Shown piece after piece: positions 51,686 through 59,577 of a DNA stretch of 64,000 nt. The stretch covers positions 22,573 through 86,572 of the forward strand of contig NZ_JZKH01000030.1 in assembly GCF_000961885.1 (NCBI RefSeq), read 5' to 3'. This DNA comes from Streptomyces rubellomurinus (GTDB lineage: Bacteria > Actinomycetota > Actinomycetes > Streptomycetales > Streptomycetaceae). Made by a program: the position numbers and the translations under genes. The notes beneath the pieces are model-generated. The model was not told the origin of the DNA, did no database searches, and saw nothing but the letters and a program-made list of their open reading frames with translations. How positions within the stretch are numbered: the first letter of the stretch is position 1; the number at the start of each line of letters is the position of its first letter.

Positions 51686-53110
51686 CCTGGCGTCGGATTC
51701 CGGGGCGGCCACCGGGAGTTCTCCGGCCGGCCCGGCCGCACCGGCCACCGGCGGGAGGTGCCCCATGCCGAGGGAGGTGGCCGCACCGACGAGCATGAAG
51801 AGCCCGATGGCGACGCAGCTGCGCACGAACGCGTCGTGGTCGTCCGAGTAGGTGCGCGGGGTGCCCATGATGGCGACCAGGATGCTGATGCCGAGGACGC
51901 TGCCGATCTGGCGGCTCATGTTGACGACCGCGCTGCCGGTGGAGAAGCGGTGCGGGGGCAGCCCCGCGGTGGCGGTGGACAGGATCGTCGGCAGGGCCAG
52001 CCCGACGCCGATGCCGCCCATCAGCCAGCCGGGCAGCAGCGCGCCGGCGTAGTCCGGGGCGGCGTCGACCATCGAGGCCATGGCGAGCACGCTGGCGACG
52101 CAGAGCAGGCAGCCGAGCGCGGCGATCCGCCCGACCGGGATGCCGCGCCCGGCGAGCTTGGCGGCGGCGATCGCCGCCAGCGGCACCATCAGCGGCCCGG
52201 GGGCGACCCCGAGGCCGGTGCGCAGCGCCGAGTACTGCCAGACGTTCTGCATCCACAGGATGACGCTGAGCAGGTTCGCGGCGAAGCCGACGCTGAAGAC
52301 CAGCACCGCCGCGTTGGACCAGGCGAACTCCCGCAGCCGCAGCAGCTCGGGCTCGATCACCGGGTGGGCGTGGCGCCGCGAGCGGATCCAGAAGCCGACC
52401 GCGCCCAGTGCGGCCGCGGCCAGGACCAGCCCGGTGCGCAGGCCCGGCCAGTCGTCGACCTTCACCAGGCCGAGCGCCAGCAGGCCGATCGCCGCCGTCA
52501 GTACGACGGCGCCGAGCAGGTCGGGCATCCGGGTGACCGCCCGGTCGCGGGAGTCGGGGACCAGGCGGAGCGCCGCGACCAGCGCGACGACGCCGATCGG
52601 CAGGTTGACCAGGAAGACCCAGCGCCAGGAGAGGCTGACCAGCAGCCCGCCGAAGACCGGACCGGCCGCCGCGGCCAGGGCCGCGGCGGCGGACCAGACC
52701 CGCACCGCGCCCGCGCGCTTCGCGGGTTCGAACACGGAGAGCAGCAGACCGAGGCTGGCCGGGGTGAGGGCCGCGGCGCCGACCGCCTGCAGGACGCGGA
52801 ACAGGACCAGCTGCCACAGCGTCGTCGAGGCGGCGCAGGCTCCGGAGGCCGCCGTGAACAGCGCGACCCCCAGCAGGAACCCGGCCTTGCGGCCGAAGCG
52901 GTCGGCCAGCCGGCCCAGCGGCACCAGCAGCGCGGCGAACACGATCGCGTACCCGTTGAGGATCCACGACATGTTCGACAGCGCCGAATCCTTGAATTCG
53001 TGGCCGATGTCGGTGAAAGCGACATTCACGATGAACAAATCGAGACCGGCCATGAAGGCCGCCAGCGAAAGAATCGCCAGGACGATTCCATCCCCACCCC
53101 GTGTCTGCAT
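51680..53110 (-). CDS. MFS transporter, DHA2 (14-helix) drug efflux type
   Basis: A 476-residue major facilitator with about 14 helices. Motif A LVPLGRLADRFGRKAGFL follows helix II, motif C GPVFGGLLVSLSWRWVFLVN is in helix V, and the N-terminus GLDLFIVNVAFTDIGHEF is the DHA2 motif D1. It probably exports a lipophilic compound with protons. It heads the minus-strand row that continues with desaturase, thioesterase, ACP and FAAL, so export of their product is likely, although 266 bases with tandem repeats intervene. The ATG at 53110 was chosen because residues before it are not membrane-protein-like. Confidence 0.88.
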   Translation of the reverse strand: MQTRGGDGIVLAILSLAAFMAGLDLFIVNVAFTDIGHEFKDSALSNMSWILNGYAIVFAALLVPLGRLADRFGRKAGFLLGVALFTAASGACAASTTLWQLVLFRVLQAVGAAALTPASLGLLLSVFEPAKRAGAVRVWSAAAALAAAAGPVFGGLLVSLSWRWVFLVNLPIGVVALVAALRLVPDSRDRAVTRMPDLLGAVVLTAAIGLLALGLVKVDDWPGLRTGLVLAAAALGAVGFWIRSRRHAHPVIEPELLRLREFAWSNAAVLVFSVGFAANLLSVILWMQNVWQYSALRTGLGVAPGPLMVPLAAIAAAKLAGRGIPVGRIAALGCLLCVASVLAMASMVDAAPDYAGALLPGWLMGGIGVGLALPTILSTATAGLPPHRFSTGSAVVNMSRQIGSVLGISILVAIMGTPRTYSDDHDAFVRSCVAIGLFMLVGAATSLGMGHLPPVAGAAGPAGELPVAAPESDARA

Positions 53111-53437
53111 GGCCGTCACCGTATCCACAGCTCCCGCACACAAGCAAGGGGCGTCAGGAAAAAGAACATGATCGTCGGCGCCCGCCGGAAAACGATCACG
53201 GCGGCGCACGATCCGGACGGAATGCTTTTATCCGCGTTTCGCACACCTTCGCGGGTTCATCGCGATGCGGCCCGCTCCATTGTGTCGAATTCCGGCGGGG
53301 CGGCGCGTTCGCATTCCGGACGCCCGGTGGCGCGGACACCCGGGCCGACCCCCACCGGAACTCGGCCGCCGCGCGCATCGCCCGGGAGGCCGGCCCTGGT
53401 TTTTGACACATCCGACAAGAACTGGCACGCTACTCGC
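53111..53437. other. divergent intergenic region between the first MFS gene and the TetR gene
   Basis: A 327-base space without a supportable gene. It is AT-richer from about 53150 to 53300 and should contain the promoter of the minus-strand MFS gene. The right end has TTGACA at 53403-53408 inside the TetR operator at 53399-53422. No copy of that operator is seen at the MFS side, so the MFS gene may be controlled by another factor. Confidence 0.5.
53399..53422. promoter_or_regulatory. TetR operator, site 1
   Basis: A 24-base inverted repeat with arms GTTTTTGAC and GACAAGAAC (7 of 9 matched), 15 bases upstream of the TetR gene start and covering a TTGACA -35 hexamer. A sequence of the same length and pattern is found at 54052-54075. 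Confidence 0.65.
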
Positions 53438-54013
53438 ATGGCACGCCCGAGGAAGTTCGACACCGACGCCGCGATCGACGCGGCCATGGACACCTTCTGG
53501 TCCAAGGGGTACACCGCGACCTCCACCGACGACCTCGCCGCGAGCACCGGCATGCTGCGCGGCAGCCTGTACAACGCGTTCGGCGGCAAGCGGCAGCTGT
53601 TCGAGCTGGCGCTGCGCCGCTACCGGGAGCGCGGCGCGGCCGGCGTCAACGCCATGCTGGACGGCGAGCGGCCGCTGGAGCGCATCCGCGGGATGATGCG
53701 CGCCGGCGTGGACCGCACGACGCTCGACCGACGCGGCTGCCTGGCGGTCAACACCGTCACCGAACTGGCCGGCACCGAGCCGGAGTTGGCCCAGCTGGCC
53801 CGGGAGGTCTTCGTACCGCTGGAGGCCTCGCTGACCGCCGCGATCGAGGACGGCCGGCTCCGCGGCGAGATCCGTACGGACCGCGCGCCGCGCCTGCTGG
53901 CCCGGCAGACGATGGCCGCCTTCCACGGCCTGATCCTGCAGGCCAAGGCCGGCTTCGAGGCCGAGTCCCTGCACGCGACCATCGACGCCGTGATCGACGA
54001 CCTGCGCGCCTGA
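53438..54013 (+). CDS. TetR/AcrR family transcriptional regulator
   Basis: A 191-residue repressor of the YcdC/NemR-like subgroup: KFDTDAAIDAAMDTFWSKGY, TATSTDDLAASTGMLRGSLY, NAFGGKRQLFELALRRY, then ligand-domain helices with DRRGCLAVNTVTELAGTEPE, in which a Cys sits where some relatives sense electrophiles. Operator-like repeats lie upstream of this gene and also between it and the next MFS gene, so it most likely represses both. It ends 86 bases before that MFS gene. Confidence 0.92.
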   Translation: MARPRKFDTDAAIDAAMDTFWSKGYTATSTDDLAASTGMLRGSLYNAFGGKRQLFELALRRYRERGAAGVNAMLDGERPLERIRGMMRAGVDRTTLDRRGCLAVNTVTELAGTEPELAQLAREVFVPLEASLTAAIEDGRLRGEIRTDRAPRLLARQTMAAFHGLILQAKAGFEAESLHATIDAVIDDLRA

Positions 54014-54051
54014 GACACCCCCGCCCCGCCGCGGGGACTTCTGCTGCCCAA

Positions 54052-54075
54052 GTTTTTGGCACATTGACCAATAAC
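54052..54075. promoter_or_regulatory. TetR operator, site 2
   Basis: Arms GTTTTTGGC and GACCAATAAC-side complement GTTATTGGT (7 of 9 matched), 24 bases overall, 25 bases upstream of the second MFS start. It agrees with site 1 at GTTTTTG-CACAT in the left half and at CAA-AAC in the right half. Confidence 0.65.
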
Positions 54076-54099
54076 CATCGCCACCGGAGGCCCGACCCC

Positions 54100-55488
54100 A
54101 TGCCCCTCCTGCCCGTCATCCTGGCGGCCTTCTTCATGTACGGCTTCGACGGCAACGTCGTCAACGTCGCCCTGCCCGCCATCCGCGGCGACCTCGGCGC
54201 CGGCCAGGCCGCCCTCGAACTCGTCGTCGCCGGCTACGTGTTCAGCTACGCCACCGGCCTCGTCATCGGCGGACGCCTGGGCGACATCCTCGGCCACCGG
54301 CGGATGTTCCTGACCGGCATGGCCGCCTTCACCGCCGCCTCCGTCCTGTGCGGACTCGCCCAGTCCCCCACCCAGCTGGTGCTCGCCCGCCTCGTCCAGG
54401 GCCTCAGCGCCGCCGCCATGGTCCCCCAGGTGCTCGCCCTCATCACCACCGCGCTCCCCGCGGCGGACCGGCCGCGCGCCCTCGCCTGGTTCGGCGTCAC
54501 CGGCGGCCTCAGCGGCGTCTGCGGCCAACTGCTCGGCGGCGTCCTGCTCGACGGCGACCTGTTCGGCCTCGGCTGGCGCGCCGTCTTCCTGGTCAACCTG
54601 CCGGTCGGCCTCGCCGTCCTCGCCGTCGCCGCCGCCGTCCTGCCCCGCACCGACACCGGCCGCCGCCCCGCCCTGGACGGCATCGGCGCCCTCGCCGTCT
54701 CCGGCTCGCTCGCCCTGGCCCTCGTCCCGCTCGTCCTCGGCCGCGAGGCCGGCTGGCCGCTCTGGGCCTGGGCCATGCTCGCCGCCGCCGTCCCCGCCTT
54801 CCTCGCCGCCCTGCGCCGGGAGCGCCGGCTCGCCGCCCGCGGCGGCCAGCCGCTGCTCGACCCGCAGCTGCTGCGCGGGCCCGTCTTCCGCACCGGACTC
54901 GCCGTCAACGCCGCCTTCATGGCCTACTTCGCCGGCTTCGTCTTCGTCCTCGCCCTCACCCTGCAGACCGGCTTCGGCTACAGCCCGCTCCGCTCCGGCC
55001 TGGTCTTCACCCCGATGGCCGTCCTCGCCATGGCCGGCTCGCTGACCGGCAAGCGGCTGCTCCCCAGGTACGGGCTGCGCGTCCCGGTCGCCGGCGGGGC
55101 GGTCACCGCGCTCAGCCTGCTCGTGACCACCCTCGGCCTGCGGACCACCGGCGCCGACCACGCCCTCCCGTGGCTGCTCACCGCCCTCGCCCTGATGGGC
55201 GTCGGCAACGGGCTCGTGCTGCCGTCCCTGATCGGCGCCCCGATGGCCGGCATCACCCCCGAGCGCGCCGGGACCGCCTCCGGCACCCTCTCCACCACCC
55301 AGCAGTTCGCCGCCGTCACCGGCGTCGCCGCCCTCGGCGGCACCTACTTCACCGTCCTCGACGGCCACGGGTACGCCACCGCGGCGGCCGCGGCCACCTG
55401 GCTGGCGCTCGGCGCCGTCCTCGTGATGATCGGCCTGACCGTCCGGCTCGGCCGGGTCACCGCCGCGGCAGTGAGGAACGAGCGGTAG
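54100..55488 (+). CDS. MFS transporter, DHA2 (14-helix) drug efflux type
   Basis: A 462-residue major facilitator. LLPVILAAFFMYGFDGNVVN and VALPAIRGDLG form the start, motif A is LVIGGRLGDILGHRRMFL, and motif C is GQLLGGVLLDGDLFGLGWRA. GGAGG is eleven bases before the ATG at 54100. It lies directly behind its TetR gene with an operator in the gap, the standard layout for a substrate-induced efflux pump. Its last codons run into the remains of a SUKH-type gene on the other strand (55465-55655), which suggests that the right end of this locus is a recombination junction. Confidence 0.9.
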   Translation: MPLLPVILAAFFMYGFDGNVVNVALPAIRGDLGAGQAALELVVAGYVFSYATGLVIGGRLGDILGHRRMFLTGMAAFTAASVLCGLAQSPTQLVLARLVQGLSAAAMVPQVLALITTALPAADRPRALAWFGVTGGLSGVCGQLLGGVLLDGDLFGLGWRAVFLVNLPVGLAVLAVAAAVLPRTDTGRRPALDGIGALAVSGSLALALVPLVLGREAGWPLWAWAMLAAAVPAFLAALRRERRLAARGGQPLLDPQLLRGPVFRTGLAVNAAFMAYFAGFVFVLALTLQTGFGYSPLRSGLVFTPMAVLAMAGSLTGKRLLPRYGLRVPVAGGAVTALSLLVTTLGLRTTGADHALPWLLTALALMGVGNGLVLPSLIGAPMAGITPERAGTASGTLSTTQQFAAVTGVAALGGTYFTVLDGHGYATAAAAATWLALGAVLVMIGLTVRLGRVTAAAVRNER

Positions 55489-55655
55489 GAGGGCGGGAGT
55501 TCGAGACCGTGCCGGCGCTCGAAAGCGGCCACCTCCGACGCCGGGAGCGGCGGGTCCAGCCGGTAGCGGTGGCGCCGGGCGGTGAGGTCCCGCACCTCGG
55601 GGTGGGCCTTCGCCGACTCCCGCAGCCGCACCCGGATCCGCTCCACGTCCCCCAT
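55344..55655 (-). pseudogene. truncated SMI1/KNR4 (SUKH) family gene, N-terminal part
   Basis: The first 60 residues (VERIRVRLRESAKAHPEVRD, PLPASEVAAFERRHGLELPP, SYRSFLTAAA) are the beginning of a SUKH/SMI1-KNR4 domain, known from toxin-immunity and regulatory proteins. After about 55480 the frame continues only as a shadow of the MFS gene, so the C-terminal two thirds are missing. The truncation point coincides with the end of the MFS gene. A loss by insertion or deletion is likely. Confidence 0.6.
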
Positions 55656-55690
55656 GGCCGTCATCCTCGCGCGGCACCGGCGCCATGGCG

Positions 55691-55730
55691 CGGGCCCCGG
55701 TCGGCGGTGAGTACCGCCGACCGGGGCCCG
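55691..55730. terminator. hairpin terminator, 18-bp perfect stem
   Basis: CGGGCCCCGGTCGGCGGT pairs fully with 55713-55730 across a four-base loop. It is 28 bases beyond the stop of the subunit-b-like gene (55758) and stands between it and the SUKH remnant. Confidence 0.75.
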
Positions 55731-55757
55731 GGTCGTGGGGAAGTCCGTGGGGTCGGG

Positions 55758-56267
55758 TCAGGCGCGCGCGGCCGCCTCGGTGTCGAGCTCGGCGAAGAAC
55801 TCGTCGGCGATCGCCCGGGTGCGCGGGAGGGTGTCGACCGGCTCGCCGATGATCCGGCCGGCCAGCTCACCGGCGAGGCGGATCACGTCCTCGCGCAGCT
55901 CGGCCTCGGCCAGCACCCGGTCGGCCGCCAGCTGGACGGCGGCCTCCGCCACCAGGCGGTCCCGCACCTCCAGGCCCTCGGCCCGCAGCTGCGCGAGCAG
56001 CGCCGCGCCCTCCTCGGTGGCGCTCTGGCGGATCGCGGCCGCCTCGTGACGGGCGGCGGAGAGCTCCGCCTGGAACTCCTCGTAGACCCGCTGCGCCTCG
56101 GCGCGCGCCGCCTCGGCCCGCTCGATGCCACCCTCGGTGGCGTCCTGGCGCTCGGCCAGGGTCTTTTCGATCCGGGGAAGCACCAGCTTCCCGAGGAATC
56201 CGAAGATCAGGAAGAAGACGACGAGTCCGACAACGAGTTCAGCGGCATCCGGCTGCAAGGGTCCCAT
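55758..56267 (-). CDS. orphan F0F1 ATP synthase subunit b-like protein
   Basis: A 169-residue protein with an N-terminal membrane helix (AAELVVGLVVFFLIFGFLGK) and a long Ala/Glu/Arg-rich right-handed coiled coil (LPRIEKTLAERQDATEGGIE, RAEAARAEAQRVYEEFQAEL) ending ELAGRIIGEPVDTLPRTRAI. This is the exact layout of AtpF, the stator stalk of ATP synthase. But no other atp gene is nearby and the normal atpF of streptomycetes is in the atp operon, so it is a paralogue. It might form a variant stalk or act as an unrelated membrane coiled-coil scaffold. Confidence 0.78.
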   Translation of the reverse strand: MGPLQPDAAELVVGLVVFFLIFGFLGKLVLPRIEKTLAERQDATEGGIERAEAARAEAQRVYEEFQAELSAARHEAAAIRQSATEEGAALLAQLRAEGLEVRDRLVAEAAVQLAADRVLAEAELREDVIRLAGELAGRIIGEPVDTLPRTRAIADEFFAELDTEAAARA

Positions 56268-56388
56268 AGTCCGATGGTATTTGAACTACCGTCACCGACC
56301 TCCGTCGGCCCCGGCTCCACCGGCCCGCCCCGGGCGGCGGGGCACGGCGCGTACACGTACCGCCTGCCCACCCACGCACCCGGCCGGT

Positions 56389-56443
56389 CAAAGTAATCCT
56401 TATAGCTTTGCCGCAACCCTTCTGTCTGCTTTATAAATGCCCC
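56389..56443 (+). promoter_or_regulatory. AT-rich leaderless promoter of the racemase gene
   Basis: TATAAA at 56432-56437 stands six bases before the ATG, with no ribosome site, so the mRNA probably starts at the ATG. A dyad CAAAG/CTTTG with a 12-base spacer lies at 56389-56410 and may be an operator. The 40-50 bases here are much lower in GC than their surroundings. Confidence 0.5.
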
Positions 56444-57142
56444 ATGAAGACCCTCGGCCTGATCGGCGGCATGAGCTGGGAATCCACCGCCGAGTACTAC
56501 CGCCTGCTCAACGGGCTCACCCGCGACCGCCTCGGCGGCCTGCACTCCGCCCGCCTCGTGCTGTACTCGGTCGACTTCGCCGAGATCGAGCAGTTGCAGA
56601 CGGCGGGGCGCTGGCAGGAGGCCGGGTCCGTCCTCGCCGATGCGGCGCGATCACTGGAGGCGGCGGGCGCCGACCTGCTGCTGATCTGCACCAACACCAT
56701 GCACAAGGTCGCCGACCAGGTCGCGGCAGCGGTCTCCGTCCCCCTGCTGCACCTCGCCGACGCCACCGCACGGGCCGTACGGGCGGCGGGAGTGCGCCGG
56801 GTCGGGCTGCTGGGAACGGCGTTCACCATGGAACAGGACTTCTACCGGGGCCGGTTGGCCGCGCACGGCCTCGACGTCCTCGTCCCGGAAGCCGCCTCGC
56901 GAGCCCTCGTCCACCGGGTGATCTACGAGGAGCTGTGCGTCGGGGTGGTCCGCGAGGAATCCCGGGCGGACTACCGGCAGGTGATCGGGGACCTGGTCGC
57001 CGCCGGGGCGGAAGGGATCATCCTCGGCTGCACCGAGATCGAACTGCTCATCGGCCCCGAGGACAGCCCCGTCCCGGTGTTCCCCACCACCCGCCTCCAC
57101 GCCGAGGCCGCGGTCACCGCCGCCCTCGGCGACCAGTACTGA
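56444..57142 (+). CDS. aspartate/glutamate racemase family protein
   Basis: A 232-residue cofactor-independent racemase. Both catalytic cysteines are present: LLLICTNTMHKVADQV (first Cys) and GIILGCTEIELLIGPEDS (second Cys). Start TLGLIGGMSWESTAEYYRLL is typical of the YgeA/RacX-like amino-acid racemases with broad substrate range. Likely role: making D-amino acids for the cell wall or for secretion. The ATG directly follows a TATAAA box. Confidence 0.92.
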   Translation: MKTLGLIGGMSWESTAEYYRLLNGLTRDRLGGLHSARLVLYSVDFAEIEQLQTAGRWQEAGSVLADAARSLEAAGADLLLICTNTMHKVADQVAAAVSVPLLHLADATARAVRAAGVRRVGLLGTAFTMEQDFYRGRLAAHGLDVLVPEAASRALVHRVIYEELCVGVVREESRADYRQVIGDLVAAGAEGIILGCTEIELLIGPEDSPVPVFPTTRLHAEAAVTAALGDQY

Positions 57143-57155
57143 CCAGCTCTCGCAC

Positions 57156-57464
57156 TCAGACCTGCTCCGGGACCTCCAGGATCAGCAGCGTGCCCCGGCT
57201 GCCCGCCCGCACCCCGTGCGGCACCCCGGCGGGGACCCGGCACAGCTCACCGGGCCGCACCGACACGCCCTCACCGCCCACGGCCAGTTCGAGGACGCCC
57301 TCGGCCACGTACAACACCTCCGCCGTCCCGTGCACCTCCTCGGGCAGCGCACGACCGTCCATCCGCAGCACCTTGACCGCCGCCGTCCCGACCGTCCCCA
57401 CGACCACGGACCGCCAGGCCTCCGGCAGTCGGGCCGCACACTCGTTCACGTCCACCAGGCTCAT
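57156..57464 (-). CDS. small cupin-domain protein
   Basis: A 102-residue single cupin. Motif 1 is degraded: EEVHGTAEVLYVAEGVLELA, and motif 2 is PGELCRVPAGVPHGVRAG with one His and Glu positions kept. Length and pattern are those of small cupins that bind a metal or a small ligand. Function unknown. ATG at 57464 is divergent from the gene at 57536. It converges with the racemase gene, 13 bases between stops. Confidence 0.85.
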   Translation of the reverse strand: MSLVDVNECAARLPEAWRSVVVGTVGTAAVKVLRMDGRALPEEVHGTAEVLYVAEGVLELAVGGEGVSVRPGELCRVPAGVPHGVRAGSRGTLLILEVPEQV

Positions 57465-57535
57465 GACCGGCGACGCTACCCGCGCCGGGCCGGCAGTTGG
57501 TCGACCGGAAGGTAAAACCTGCCAGGATCGGCCCG

Positions 57536-58372
57536 GTGAACGCCCGCACCCTGTACGAGGCCCTGCTCGACGCCGACCGCCCCCACCGGGACGTCGTCGA
57601 CGCCTGGCTCCGCCCGTCCGCCACCGCCGACTACCGCGCCCGGCTGCGCACCGCCGCCGTCCACCGCACCCGCTGGTGGGGCACCGAGGACGGCCGGGGC
57701 CTGCTGGAGGAGCTGTACGCGCTCGGCCGGGTCGCCGACCTCCTCCTGCTGGAGCCGCAACTCCCGCCCTACCTCGCCCTGTTCACCGCCCTCGGAATGG
57801 CACCCTGCACGGCCGCCGACACCGCCTTCGACCCCTTCCGCCACGAGATCGCCGAGGTCGAGCAGGCCGAGGACCCGGACGCCCCGATCGAACTGCTGGA
57901 CGTCCGCACGCCCGGCCTCATGCTCGGCGAGCTGCTGTTCACCCGTGCCCGCGTCCGCGTCCGGGCCGGGGCCGCGCACGCCGAACGCGGCGTCGCCGAC
58001 CGCTCGGTGCTCTACTGGACGCACCGCCGCGCCCACCGCCCCACCCGCGACCTCTCCCAGGGCTGGGGCGGCAACTCCCAGTGGCGCACGGACTTCCGGC
58101 TCGACTACCGCACCCCGCACGGCGACCTGCTCAACGTCGCCGAGGACCGCCCCATCGACGGCCGCCCCGACCTCCACCCGGACGACCCGGCGAACCTCGG
58201 CCCCGAGGAGCGCCGACTCACCCCCGCGGAGCGCCGCGAACTGCTGCGCCACCGCTGCCTGTTGCGCACCCCGGCGGCCGCCCGCCCCGGCGGCTTCCCG
58301 GCCTGGGCGGAGGACCTGTGGGTCTACGGGTGGCGGCTGCCCGCGGCGGAGGAGCCGTCCGCGGGGGCCTGA
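57536..58372 (+). CDS. hypothetical protein
   Basis: A 278-residue soluble protein that I cannot assign. Segments with conserved-looking character are ARTLYEALLDADRPHRDVVD, a LLEELYALGRVADLLLLEPQ helix, VLYWTHRRAHRPTRDLSQGW followed by GGNSQWRTDFRLDYRT, and a late PAWAEDLWVYGWRLP. Charge and length suggest a cytoplasmic enzyme-like or scaffold protein. The GTG at 57536 with AGGA upstream was taken as start. Its last 49 bases overlap the convergent APH paralogue. Confidence 0.6.
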   Translation: MNARTLYEALLDADRPHRDVVDAWLRPSATADYRARLRTAAVHRTRWWGTEDGRGLLEELYALGRVADLLLLEPQLPPYLALFTALGMAPCTAADTAFDPFRHEIAEVEQAEDPDAPIELLDVRTPGLMLGELLFTRARVRVRAGAAHAERGVADRSVLYWTHRRAHRPTRDLSQGWGGNSQWRTDFRLDYRTPHGDLLNVAEDRPIDGRPDLHPDDPANLGPEERRLTPAERRELLRHRCLLRTPAAARPGGFPAWAEDLWVYGWRLPAAEEPSAGA

Positions 58373-59286
58373 CCGGCCGGGACGTGACCCGCTGAGGCGC
58401 GAGCCGCCGCGGTGCGCTCGGCCAGCACCTCGCCGATCACGTACCGGGCGGTCCGCGCCATGCGCGGGTTGGTCTCCCGGTAGTAGCTCAGCTCCATCAG
58501 CGCGACGGACAGCGCCCAGCCCCTCCCCCGCGCCCAGGCGGCCTCGTCGGCGCCGACCGCCGCCCGGAAGGCGTCCCGGGCCGTGGCCGGGAGCACGTAC
58601 CAGGCGGCGAGCAGGTCCACCGCCGGGTCGCCGAGGCCCAGGCAGCCGAAGTCGATGACGGCGCTCAACCGGCCGTCCGCGGACACCAGCAGGTTGCCCG
58701 GCTGCAGGTCGGCGTGGATCCAGACCGGCGCCCCGCCGTGCGCGGGTGCGCGAAGTGCGGCCTCCCACGCCGACGTCACCTCCCCGGCGGGGACGACACC
58801 CGCCAGCGCCGCGATCGCCGCCCTGGTACCGCCGTCACGCGCCGCCAGCGTCTCACTGCGGTAGGAGGCCGGGCCGCCGGTCGGGTCGACCCGCTGCAGG
58901 GCGGTGGTGAAGGCCGCCAAGTCCCGTGCCAGCAGCTCCGGTTCGTCCGGCCGCCCGGGCACCGGGTTGGCGCCGTCCAGCCAGCCGAGGACGGACCACG
59001 GCAGCGGGTACCCGGCGACCGGCCCGCCCACCCCCAGCGGCGCCGGCACCGCGACGGGCAGCTCCGGCGCCAGCCGGGGCAGCCACCGCTGCTCCTTGGC
59101 GACGTCCTCCGCCGCCGCGGCGATCCGGGGCAGCCGCACCACCAGCTCGGCGCCCAGCCGGAACATCGCGTTGCTCGTCCCGGACGAGACGACCGACTCC
59201 ACCGGCAGGCCGGCCCACTGCGGGAACCGGGCAGCCACCATCCGCCGCACCAGGGCGGCGTCGATGTCCACTTCGTCGGCGTGCAT
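58324..59286 (-). CDS. aminoglycoside phosphotransferase (APH) family kinase, copy 2
   Basis: A 320-residue APH-fold kinase and paralogue of the one at 26665. Shared: DIDAALVRRMVAARFPQW, NAMFRLGAELVVRLPRI, the catalytic loop VWIHADLQPGNLLV (H-x-D-x4-N), IDFGCLGLGDPAVDLLAAWY, and the final RTARYVIGEVLAER. The start MHADEV at 59286 has GAGGGA five bases upstream and aligns with the internal MHLDEP of the first copy; an ATG seven codons earlier lacks a ribosome site. The extra C-terminal 20 residues are Ala/Gly-rich. Substrate unknown. Confidence 0.88.
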   Translation of the reverse strand: MHADEVDIDAALVRRMVAARFPQWAGLPVESVVSSGTSNAMFRLGAELVVRLPRIAAAAEDVAKEQRWLPRLAPELPVAVPAPLGVGGPVAGYPLPWSVLGWLDGANPVPGRPDEPELLARDLAAFTTALQRVDPTGGPASYRSETLAARDGGTRAAIAALAGVVPAGEVTSAWEAALRAPAHGGAPVWIHADLQPGNLLVSADGRLSAVIDFGCLGLGDPAVDLLAAWYVLPATARDAFRAAVGADEAAWARGRGWALSVALMELSYYRETNPRMARTARYVIGEVLAERTAAARASAGHVPAGQAPADGSSAAGSRHP

Positions 59287-59452
59287 CTTTCCCTCGGAGG
59301 ACGTCATGCCGACCGAACCTGCCAGCGGCGGGCCGGCCCGGCAAGCGAATTACCAGGGCACGGTCCGCCCCAGGTGGTCGACGAAGTGGAGGCCGCCCTT
59401 CCCCCGGTGCCGCTCGATCGTCCCCGCCACCCCGGGAAGGTCGGAGGACATG

Positions 59453-59577
59453 ACGCCCGCACCCTGCGCGCGTCCGGCATCAAGGTCAGCGCGCTGGAGC
59501 CGGGCTACTGCGCCACCGACCTCAACCAGCACTCCGGGCACTCCGGCGCCGAGGAGGGCGGCCGCTACCCCTGGTAG
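59453..59577 (+). pseudogene. C-terminal remnant of an SDR gene
   Basis: A 41-codon stretch reading RTLRASGIKVSALEPGYCAT then DLNQHSGHSGAEEGG and a stop. The IKVxxxxPGYCATDLNxHSG pattern is the conserved late part of classical short-chain dehydrogenases. No start, cofactor loop or catalytic residues precede it; upstream (59308-59452) there is only unrelated sequence, including a 33-codon minus-strand frame without recognisable family. Its stop overlaps the HAD gene end. Confidence 0.6.

Noticed and set aside
51359..53437. The plus-strand frame leading into the TetR gene, 884 codons in all
   Set aside because: Only the last 191 codons from the ATG at 53438 are a TetR protein. The rest is antisense to the MFS and tandem repeat region.
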